A stretch of 47,404 nucleotides of DNA from Paraburkholderia lycopersici (lineage in GTDB: Bacteria; Pseudomonadota; Gammaproteobacteria; Burkholderiales; Burkholderiaceae). The DNA lies in the NCBI RefSeq assembly GCF_900096975.1, contig NZ_FMYQ01000042.1, positions 1 to 47,404 on the forward strand, given 5' to 3'. A model generated the notes under the pieces. The model ran no database searches. It worked only from the letters and a program-made list of their open reading frames with translations, and was not told where the DNA came from. Both the position numbers and the translations under genes were made by a program. Positions 41,674 through 47,404 of the stretch are shown piece after piece (within the stretch, counting starts at the first letter, position 1; the number at the start of each line of letters is the position of its first letter).

Positions 41674-42822
41674 TCATGCCTTTGTCAATCCGCTTACCGC
41701 ATGTTTCGTGCCCGCTTCGGCAAAGAGCTTCGACGCGGTTCGCTGCGGATCGAGTCCCAGGCTTTCCGCCGCGGCGCCCGCGATCAGCGCGTCGAGCGAG
41801 GCGGTGGGCCTGAGATCGCGCGATTCGTAGAGATCCGCCGTGCGAAGCCCCGGCCAGTCGGCTTGCACGCGGCCACCCGCCACGGCGCCGCCAACGAGCA
41901 TCGCCACCGAGGCCTGGCCATGATCGGTGCCGCCTGTGCCATTTGCCGCCGCCGTGCGGCCGAATTCGGTTGCGACGAGCACGGTCGTCTTGTCCCACGC
42001 AGGACCGAGGCTGTCGCGCAGCGAGGCGAGCATGGTATCGAGCGCTTTTAGCTGACTGGCGAGCCGCGCGTTTTGCGCGCTGTGGGTGTCCCATCCTCCT
42101 GTCTCGATCATGGCGATGCGGGGGCCATCGGGGCGCGAGAGGAAGCTCGCGGCAAGCTTGCCTACGCTCGCCGGGTCCTGGCGAGCGCTTGCCTCGCCGG
42201 CGAGCCCGCGTGCGTTCATCGCCGAAGTCCAGAGCGGGCGCAATTGCGGATCGCCTTCATAGAGCGCAGAGACGCGCGCCAGCAGATCGTCGGAGGCAGT
42301 GGGCAGCGCCGAGGGGGCGTATGAACTCACCTGCACCGCGCCGCGCAGCGCGAGCGGCACGGTGGGCGCGAGTGCGATCGCGTTTTCGCGCGAGGCCGGC
42401 AGCATGGCGACGAGCCGGTTGAGCCAGCCGTCCTTCACCTGGTAGGGCGCGCGGCCGCCCGTCTCTAGTACGTTCTGTCCGTCGAAATGCGAGCGGTCGC
42501 GATACGGCGAGGCGATCGCGTGCACGAAGAGCGCCTGCCCCGCGCGATACATCTGCGCCATCTGCACGAGCGAGGGATGCAGCGCGAAGGTGCCGTCGAG
42601 TTTCGCCGCCTTGTCGATGTCGATGGCGAGCGGGCCGCGCAGCGTCGCATAGGCGGGCTCCGCATAGGGCACGACGATGTTCAGCCCGTCGGCCGCGCCG
42701 CGCTGGATCACGAACACGAAGCGGCGGTCGGTCTCGACGCTGGCGAACACGATTTGCGGCGAGACGAGCATCGCGCCCGCGCCAGCGGCGGCGACGCGCA
42801 GGAAACGGCGGCGGGAAACCAT
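41674..42822 (-). CDS. DUF1501 protein with Tat signal
   Basis: A 382-residue exported protein of the DUF1501 (alkaline-phosphatase-like/sulfatase-fold) family. The N-terminus MVSRRRFLRVAAAGAGAML is a twin-arginine signal (SRRRFLR). Family blocks are FVFVIQRGAADGLNIVVPYA, SHFDGQNVLETGG, RIAMIETGGWDTHSAQNARL and VLVATEFGRTAAANGTGGTD. The TGGWDTH and EFGR motifs hold probable metal ligands. DUF1501 genes almost always pair with DUF1800 genes, as here, 4 bases apart. Biochemical function is unknown. Confidence 0.92.
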   Translation of the reverse strand: MVSRRRFLRVAAAGAGAMLVSPQIVFASVETDRRFVFVIQRGAADGLNIVVPYAEPAYATLRGPLAIDIDKAAKLDGTFALHPSLVQMAQMYRAGQALFVHAIASPYRDRSHFDGQNVLETGGRAPYQVKDGWLNRLVAMLPASRENAIALAPTVPLALRGAVQVSSYAPSALPTASDDLLARVSALYEGDPQLRPLWTSAMNARGLAGEASARQDPASVGKLAASFLSRPDGPRIAMIETGGWDTHSAQNARLASQLKALDTMLASLRDSLGPAWDKTTVLVATEFGRTAAANGTGGTDHGQASVAMLVGGAVAGGRVQADWPGLRTADLYESRDLRPTASLDALIAGAAAESLGLDPQRTASKLFAEAGTKHAVSGLTKA

Positions 42823-42826
42823 GGCG

Positions 42827-44278
42827 TTATCTCCTCAGGAAATCGGGCGAGACGAGCAGCAAGGCGATGGCCGTCGAGGCGCTTTCCGCGTGCGCGACGG
42901 CCGTGGCCGTGCGCGCGCTGAGCGTGGCGCCCATGAGCGCGTTGCCGAGCGTGCGCGGGTCGAGCCGGTCGCCCACGCGTGCGGAGAAGCGCTGCGCGAC
43001 TTCCACGCGGCGCACGAGCGCATCGGGCGCGGCCCAGCTCGCGGCGATGTCGTCGTAGCCGGCGGGCGAGCCGGGCCGCCATACGGGCTGACCGAGCTGC
43101 GCGAGCAGCGGCGCCGCGTTCAGGTCGCCTGGCTCGCGCCAGCCGAGGCCGCGCATCGAAGAGACCGTCCATTCCCACGGCGTCTTGAACTTCGCATCGA
43201 CAGGCGCCCATGCTTGCGGGGCTTCGACGAGCGCGCGATACACGGACGGCAGATCGCCGCCGCTTTGCTCGAAGGCGAGTGAGAGGCGTTCGGTGAGCTC
43301 GGGCGGCGGGTTGTCGGCGACGAAATGGCGCGCGAGCTGGAACGCGATATGGCGGCTCGTGGCGCTCGCGCGCGCGAGGTCCTGAAGGATGGCGAGCGCC
43401 TGCTGTTCGCCGGGTTGGTCGTAGCGCTTACCCATGACCCTGCGCTCGCCGGGCTCGTGCAGCGCGGGGCGGAACACGAACGCGCCGGGGGCGGCGTTTC
43501 CGGGCTGCGGGCCGCGCGCGCCAGCCACGCTCCATCCCGTGAGCGCGCGCGCGAACTCGGTCACGTCGTCTTGCGTGTACCCCGTGCGCACGCCGAGCGT
43601 GTGCAGTTCCATGATCTCGCGCGCGAGATTTTCGTTGAGGCCGCGCTTGTGCGCAGGGTCGCGCTGATCGGCGCGCAAGGCGGCGCGGCTGTCGGGGCCG
43701 ACCGAACGCGTCTGGTCGAGAAAGAGCTGCATGGCCGGGTGCTGCTCGACGGCGACCAGCATGTCCGCGAAATTGCCGAGCACGTGCGGGCGGATCGCTT
43801 CCATTTCGAACGCGCCCGCAATGCCCGCAATCAGCGCCTTGTCGATCGAAACAGCGAAGTGATTCGACCAGAAATGCACGAGGCGTTCGACGAAAGGCGA
43901 GTCGGTCTGCAAGGCGCTCGTGAGGCGAGCATTGACCGCGCTGCGGTAGATGCCGATGCTCTCGCGGCGAATCGCCTGGTTGACGGCGCGGCGTGCGGCT
44001 TGTTGCGCGTTGGCGTCGGCGGGCGTGCTCGCAGCGGTGTCGCTCGCGGCGTTTGCCGTATCGACGGCCATGCCTTGCTCTCGCTCCGCACCGAAGCGCG
44101 CCGCGAGCGCCATCGCGCCCGGCTCGTCGCGCCATGCGGCGGGCAGCGGTTCGTAAGCGGCGAACTGGCTGAGCAGCCAGCCCCGCGGATTGGCGGGCGG
44201 CGTTTCGTCGGCGCGCGCGCCAAGGCCGAAGCGGTTCATGGCGATTGCGCCGGCGCGGGGATTCGAAAGGCTTTCCAT
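42827..44278 (-). CDS. DUF1800 protein
   Basis: A 483-residue DUF1800 protein. Blocks in order are AIAMNRFGLGARADETPPAN (residues 11-30), LVHFWSNHFAVSIDKALIAG, NENLAREIMELHTLGVRTGY and FARALTGWSVAGARG, ending VRRVEVAQRFSARVG. The LAREIMELHTLG motif is the family signature. No clear signal peptide is seen, although the partner DUF1501 has a Tat signal; export of the pair together is possible but unproven. AAGGA lies 7 bases before ATG 44278. An Ala/Thr-rich insert near residues 75-95 is unusual. Function is unknown. Confidence 0.92.
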   Translation of the reverse strand: MESLSNPRAGAIAMNRFGLGARADETPPANPRGWLLSQFAAYEPLPAAWRDEPGAMALAARFGAEREQGMAVDTANAASDTAASTPADANAQQAARRAVNQAIRRESIGIYRSAVNARLTSALQTDSPFVERLVHFWSNHFAVSIDKALIAGIAGAFEMEAIRPHVLGNFADMLVAVEQHPAMQLFLDQTRSVGPDSRAALRADQRDPAHKRGLNENLAREIMELHTLGVRTGYTQDDVTEFARALTGWSVAGARGPQPGNAAPGAFVFRPALHEPGERRVMGKRYDQPGEQQALAILQDLARASATSRHIAFQLARHFVADNPPPELTERLSLAFEQSGGDLPSVYRALVEAPQAWAPVDAKFKTPWEWTVSSMRGLGWREPGDLNAAPLLAQLGQPVWRPGSPAGYDDIAASWAAPDALVRRVEVAQRFSARVGDRLDPRTLGNALMGATLSARTATAVAHAESASTAIALLLVSPDFLRR

Positions 44279-44355
44279 GCGCGGTCCTTGTGGCGTTGCG
44301 TCTTTCCGTTAAACGGCCATCGCGCGCGTCATCCGTCGCTGCATCGCCGGTTTAT

Positions 44356-44856
44356 TTATTGCGCGCCGCTTGCCTCGCTCAGGGGCTTTTGCTGTTGGGA
44401 CGGTAGCCGCCACTGTCCGCGCTTTTCCAGCCCCTCGACAAACTTCGTGCGCTCCTCGGGTGTGAGCGTGGCCGCGAAATCGACCACGCCGTTCTCGACT
44501 TGCGCGCGCAGCGCGCTGTCGGCGGCGCGTGTGCGGGCGAGCGCCGCGTCGATGGCGTGGCGGTCGAGTTGCGGGGCGGCGAGCAGTGCGAGTATTTCGC
44601 GCCGGCCTTCGTGTCCGTCGCGTGCGTACTGGCGGCCTTCGCGGCGCGAGGCCTTGAGCGTGTCGGCGAACTGCTGCTGACGTTGCGGCGAAAGGGTCTC
44701 GGTGGCGAAGCGCAGGGCGACGCGCTGCCCGGGACGCGCCTGCGGTTCGCCATGCACGGCGACCCAGCGCCATGCGCCGCCCGCGATGGCGCCAAGCAGA
44801 AAGACATTCAGGAGTACGGAACCCAGCAGCAGCGTCTTCCATGAGCGGCCGTTCAT
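44356..44856 (-). CDS. Periplasmic metal-sensor-like protein (CnrX/ZraP type)
   Basis: A 166-residue membrane-anchored periplasmic protein: one N-terminal helix (LLLGSVLLNVFLLGAIAGGA) and an all-helical domain resembling the metal-resistance LTXXQ group (ETLSPQRQQQFADTLKASRR, then FAATLTPEERTKFVEGLEKR). In CnrX such proteins sense nickel/cobalt and hold the CnrY/CnrH anti-sigma/sigma pair. Here it directly follows an anti-sigma-like and a sigma gene, so the same logic fits. Metal ligands (His/Met clusters) are few. Its start overlaps the upstream stop (ATGA). Confidence 0.85.
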   Translation of the reverse strand: MNGRSWKTLLLGSVLLNVFLLGAIAGGAWRWVAVHGEPQARPGQRVALRFATETLSPQRQQQFADTLKASRREGRQYARDGHEGRREILALLAAPQLDRHAIDAALARTRAADSALRAQVENGVVDFAATLTPEERTKFVEGLEKRGQWRLPSQQQKPLSEASGAQ

Positions 44857-45305
44857 TCGTCGCTCCAGTCCGAGGCCGGGTTCGTGCTCGATTCACTCCA
44901 GTCGGCGCCCGATTCACCGAAGCTCGTGCTCAGATAGCTGCTGTCGTGCGGCGCAGGCGCCGCGCCGCCGGGCATGAGCAACGACATGGTCAGGGCGCCG
45001 GCGAGCGCGCCGGCGAGGCCCACCCCTGCGAATGCCGCGCCGGACCACCAGTAGCGGTGGTGCTTCGCTGTGGCGACGGATACCGGCGCCCCCGCGACGA
45101 TCTGCTCGACGAGCTCGTGCGTGGGCGGCGCGATCCTGTTGCAGGCGAGCCAGCCGTCGAGCCGGAAGGCTTCGTCGAGCGCGGCGTCGGCTTCGGCGCG
45201 GTGCGTGCGCGCCCATTCGAGCGCATCGTTGCGCTCGTGCGGCGGCCAACGCCGCGCGTCGGCGCCATAGGCCGCCACGAGAGTGTGGAAACGTTCGGGT
45301 GTCAT
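44853..45305 (-). CDS. Anti-sigma-factor-like membrane protein
   Basis: A 150-residue protein with a cytosolic helical N-terminus (TPERFHTLVAAYGADARRWP, then HRAEADAALDEAFRLDGWLA), one transmembrane helix (WWSGAAFAGVGLAGALAGAL) and a Ser/Asp-rich periplasmic tail with SxWSES-type repeats. There is no HXXXCXXC zinc motif, so it is not a ZAS protein. It overlaps the sigma gene stop and the metal-sensor-like gene start (ATGA at both ends), which supports an anti-sigma role. The tail motif could be a cleavage or contact site. Confidence 0.8.
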   Translation of the reverse strand: MTPERFHTLVAAYGADARRWPPHERNDALEWARTHRAEADAALDEAFRLDGWLACNRIAPPTHELVEQIVAGAPVSVATAKHHRYWWSGAAFAGVGLAGALAGALTMSLLMPGGAAPAPHDSSYLSTSFGESGADWSESSTNPASDWSDE

Positions 45306-45949
45306 ATGGAATCCTTACCGGATGCGTCGCCGGCCAGTTGTGCGCGCAACGTGCGCCGTGCGCGCGCCAGCAGGCTTTCGAGCGCGTCGACCGAGATGCC
45401 CATCAGGCCGGCCGCCTCGAGGTTCGAAAGCTCTTGATAGTAGGTGAGCACGAGCGCCTCGCGCTGTCGCACGGGCAACGCAGCCAGCGCCGCCCGCACG
45501 CGTGCGTCGCGCGTGCGCGCTTCGAACTGCTGGTCGGGCGCGGCCGCGGGATCGGGCGCCGGTTCGGCCACGGCGTGCAGATCGTCGGCCGTTGCTTCGC
45601 GGCGCGCGCGCAACCGGTCGTAGCACAGATTGAGCGCGACGCGATGCAGCCACGTATCGAATTTCGCTTCGCCGGTACGCCAGTTCGGCGCCTGTTTCCA
45701 GATTCGCATGAAGGCCTCCTGCGCAACGTCCTCGGCTTCCGCGCGATCTCCCAGCATGCGGGCGGCCAGCGCGACGAGGCGCGGCAGCTTGCTCGCGACG
45801 AGCGCGCGCACCGCGAGCGGATCGCGTGCGCCGACGCGCGCGATGAGGTCCGCGTCCGGGTCGCGTTCGTGCGAGGCCTTCAAGGCGCGATACGCCGGAG
45901 AGTTCGCTGCCGCGCCATCATCGTCGTCGTTCAGCTCGAAGCCGGGCAT
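45302..45949 (-). CDS. ECF-type RNA polymerase sigma factor
   Basis: A 215-residue extracytoplasmic-function sigma factor. An acidic N-terminal extension (FELNDDDDGAAAN) precedes region 2 (LVALAARMLGDRAEAEDVAQ, EAFMRIWKQAP, FDTWLHRVALNLCYDRLR), a linker, and region 4 (LAALPVRQREALVLTYYQEL, SNLEAAGLMGISVDALESLL). It overlaps the anti-sigma-like gene by four bases (ATGA). It probably drives this block, including the DUF1800/DUF1501 genes, under an envelope or metal signal. The upstream gene at 45964-46263 may be its first target. Confidence 0.93.
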   Translation of the reverse strand: MPGFELNDDDDGAAANSPAYRALKASHERDPDADLIARVGARDPLAVRALVASKLPRLVALAARMLGDRAEAEDVAQEAFMRIWKQAPNWRTGEAKFDTWLHRVALNLCYDRLRARREATADDLHAVAEPAPDPAAAPDQQFEARTRDARVRAALAALPVRQREALVLTYYQELSNLEAAGLMGISVDALESLLARARRTLRAQLAGDASGKDSI

Positions 45950-45963
45950 TCACGCTTTGCGCC

Positions 45964-46263
45964 TCATGCCCAATGTCCCGGAACCCAGCGCCAGTTCGGA
46001 CCGCGCGCCACCCAATGCCCAGGCAGCCAGCGATAGCCTGTGCGGACCGGCTGCCAGTGGCCGGGCGCCCAAATATATGCGCCGCGATCCCAGCGCCAGT
46101 GGCCGGGGTCCCACACGTAGCCGGCGCGCGGCGGCGGCACCGTTTCGACGCGCGCTGGCGGCGGCGCGTGCGGCGCGACGATCACGACCTGCGCGAACGC
46201 AACCGAGGCGGTCATGGCAAGCAGAATGGCGACAGGAATAGTGCGCAGCGGTTTGCGGATCAT
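45964..46263 (-). CDS. Secreted WXXGXW-repeat protein
   Basis: A 99-residue secreted protein. Residues 1-24 are a signal peptide (TIPVAILLAMTASVAFA). The mature part has four copies of W-X-P-G-H-W: WDPGHW, WAPGHW, WLPGHW and WVPGHW, ending WVPGHWA. WXXGXW-repeat proteins are common in Burkholderia; function unknown, cell-wall or outer-membrane binding is plausible. It is 14 bases upstream of the sigma factor on the same strand and so may head the operon. A degenerate relative lies at the other end of the block (41364-41588). Confidence 0.85.
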   Translation of the reverse strand: MIRKPLRTIPVAILLAMTASVAFAQVVIVAPHAPPPARVETVPPPRAGYVWDPGHWRWDRGAYIWAPGHWQPVRTGYRWLPGHWVARGPNWRWVPGHWA

Positions 46264-46613
46264 GAAGTTTCTCCCTTGATGCGGGGCACAGCCGTCCCTA
46301 TAGGCTTGAACGGAACTGCGGGGGAAATCCGTCGCGAGTCATGCATGGGCTGCGGAAATGATGCGCGTGAGGCCAGGATTACCGAGCCGAACGCATGTTG
46401 CCTGACAACTGCAAATTCCGAACCCGAAATAGTTACGCTAGGGGTTTTCACCTAATGCCCGGTCCACAAAATTGTTAAATTTCTGTCTTAGAATGGGTCC
46501 TCTAAATCGACTGCGGCGATGCAGCATAAGTTTTCAAACATGAAACTCAGCCGCGAGTCAGGCTATCGGGGGTTGGCGCTTTATTTAGTATGACTAACCA
46601 AGGAGCATAGCTG
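46264..46613. other. Divergent intergenic region between the sigma operon and the phasin gene
   Basis: No gene is seen. It is AT-rich toward the phasin and must hold both promoters. I could not place convincing -35/-10 pairs with correct spacing. Confidence 0.4.
46511..46524 (+). promoter_or_regulatory. Possible PhaR operator upstream of phaP
   Basis: CTGC-N6-GCAG at 46511-46524, 90 bases before the phasin start. In Paracoccus PhaR is reported to bind CTGC-N3-4-GCAG near phasin genes. The spacing here is longer, so the match is weak. Confidence 0.25.
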
Positions 46614-47180
46614 ATGTCCGTTTCCGCACCCGAACAATTCCGCGCGAACTATCAAGCCGGTGTCGCGGCCTTCTTTGCGCTGGCAAAGCCCATTGTCGAG
46701 GGCATGCAGGCCGTGACCGATCTCAACGTGCAGGCCGGCAAGGCCGCCTTGGCGGAAAGCGAAGCCACGCTCAAGGGTGCCCTGCAAAGCAGCAATCCTG
46801 TCGAGTTTTTCGCGCAGCAAATCGGTGCGTCGCAGCAGGCCGCCGCGAAGGCCATGTCCTATGGCCGCCATCTCGTCGATATTGCGACGACTACCCAAAA
46901 CGAATGGATGCAGGTCGCCCAAGCTAATTCGGGCGAGCAGGAGCAGCGCTTCAAGGCCTTTTCCGAAGGCTTCACGCAGCATGCGCCTATCGGGTCGGAG
47001 GCCTTCATCGCGGCCATGAACTCGACCTTCGCCGCCGTCAATAACGCCGCCGAGACGATGCGCGGCGTCACTCGCCAGGCCATCGAAACCGCCCAAAGCG
47101 GCTTCCAGAATGTCGCCGCTTCCGCGCAAGGCGCCGCGCAACCCGCGGCCGCGAAGGCGGCCGGCACGGCCAAAGCCTGA
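46614..47180 (+). CDS. phaP: Phasin (PHB granule-associated protein)
   Basis: A 188-residue phasin that coats polyhydroxybutyrate granules and limits their size. The typical helical order is EQFRANYQAGVAAFFALAKP (residues 7-26), LNVQAGKAALAESEATLKGA, PVEFFAQQIGASQQAAAKAM and SYGRHLVDIATTTQNEWMQV, followed by the C-terminal Ala/Gln-rich tail. AAGGAG precedes ATG 46614 by 8 bases. It is followed by a beta-ketothiolase gene, the first step of PHB synthesis, and the window's other end encodes a 3HB-oligomer hydrolase. Normally its expression is repressed by PhaR until polymer is made. Confidence 0.95.
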   Translation: MSVSAPEQFRANYQAGVAAFFALAKPIVEGMQAVTDLNVQAGKAALAESEATLKGALQSSNPVEFFAQQIGASQQAAAKAMSYGRHLVDIATTTQNEWMQVAQANSGEQEQRFKAFSEGFTQHAPIGSEAFIAAMNSTFAAVNNAAETMRGVTRQAIETAQSGFQNVAASAQGAAQPAAAKAAGTAKA

Positions 47181-47309
47181 CCACGTTTCTGCGAGACCAG
47201 GCGTCGCGCGCCTTCGCTGTCGTCGATCAACGACGCAGGGCGCGCGGGTCCCGGTTCAGCGTTCAAGACACATCGGTTTTCCAGCGTAACTGCAGAGCGG
47301 GAGTTCAAC

Positions 47310-47404
47310 ATGACTGACATTGTGATCGTATCGGCCGCCCGTACGGCGGTGGGCAAATTCGGCGGCTCGCTGGCGAAGGTGGCGGCGCCCGAGCTGGGGG
47401 CGCT
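47310..47404 (+). CDS. Acetyl-CoA acetyltransferase (beta-ketothiolase), N-terminal part
   Basis: The first 31 codons are visible: MTDIVIVSAARTAVGKFGGS then LAKVAAPELGA, the universal N-terminus of thiolases (AtoB/PhaA). It condenses two acetyl-CoA to acetoacetyl-CoA for PHB synthesis, or the reverse. GGGAG lies 6 bases before ATG 47310. The gene is cut by the window end. The position after phaP suggests a PHB role. Confidence 0.9.
   Translation, partial: MTDIVIVSAARTAVGKFGGSLAKVAAPELGA

Noticed and set aside
46472..46494. TTGTTA and TAGAAT as the phasin promoter
   Set aside because: The spacing is only 11 bases, too short for a sigma-70 promoter.

Overview
The window is GC-rich proteobacterial chromosome. 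Several features point to the Burkholderiaceae (Burkholderia, Paraburkholderia, Caballeronia or a close relative): a phasin followed by an acetyl-CoA acetyltransferase, a 3-hydroxybutyrate oligomer hydrolase, WXXGXW-repeat proteins, SfnB-type flavoproteins, a YdeP-type molybdoenzyme and the codon usage. The species assignment is inference. No tRNA, rRNA, CRISPR array, insertion sequence or phage module was seen.

Layout. 0-2 kb: the 3' end of urocanate hydratase, strong hairpins, a RidA remnant and a DadA-type flavoprotein. 2-8.8 kb: two small secreted proteins, a 3HB-oligomer hydrolase, a dead LivJ-type binding protein, a SnoaL-like protein, and a coupled DUF2231 / sorbosone-dehydrogenase-like pair. 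9-19.8 kb: a YdeP-type molybdoenzyme; a glycosyltransferase, methyltransferase and acyl-CoA dehydrogenase-like protein whose probable fourth partner, a PIG-L deacetylase, lies 4.6 kb away; between them a PRC-barrel protein, a GNAT protein, a BON-UdgX operon, a Na+/H+ antiporter and a broken flavodoxin-fold gene. 19.8-24 kb: transketolase, then a gene graveyard (SDR and trehalase remnants, a 13-bp tandem repeat) around one intact acidic protein.

24-33.6 kb: a LysR regulator divergent from a DMT exporter, then a three-gene run of two SfnB/DszC-like flavoproteins and one DszA/NtaA-like flavin monooxygenase. This run converges on an orphan NlpA/MetQ binding protein across a perfect bidirectional hairpin. 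An MFS transporter and a PhnD-like protein follow. The best reading is organosulfur scavenging with an unknown substrate. 33.7-41.2 kb: fatty acid desaturase, epoxide hydrolase, a three-gene envelope operon with a lytic transglycosylase, a FAD-linked oxidase/GYD pair, a DUF1059 gene under an operator-like palindrome, and a chromosomal KfrA-like coiled-coil protein.

41.3-46.3 kb: seven genes on the minus strand form one block: WXXGXW protein, ECF-type sigma factor, anti-sigma-like membrane protein, periplasmic metal-sensor-like protein, DUF1800, DUF1501 and a degenerate second WXXGXW lipoprotein. It looks like a self-contained sigma-factor regulon that exports a DUF1800/DUF1501 pair. 46.6 kb to the end: the phasin and the start of a beta-ketothiolase.

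The strongest candidates for something undescribed are the sigma/DUF1800/DUF1501 block bracketed by WXXGXW proteins, the split PIG-L/ACAD/methyltransferase/glycosyltransferase set, and the organosulfur monooxygenase cluster. The window also holds at least six decayed genes, so it is a region in active turnover.
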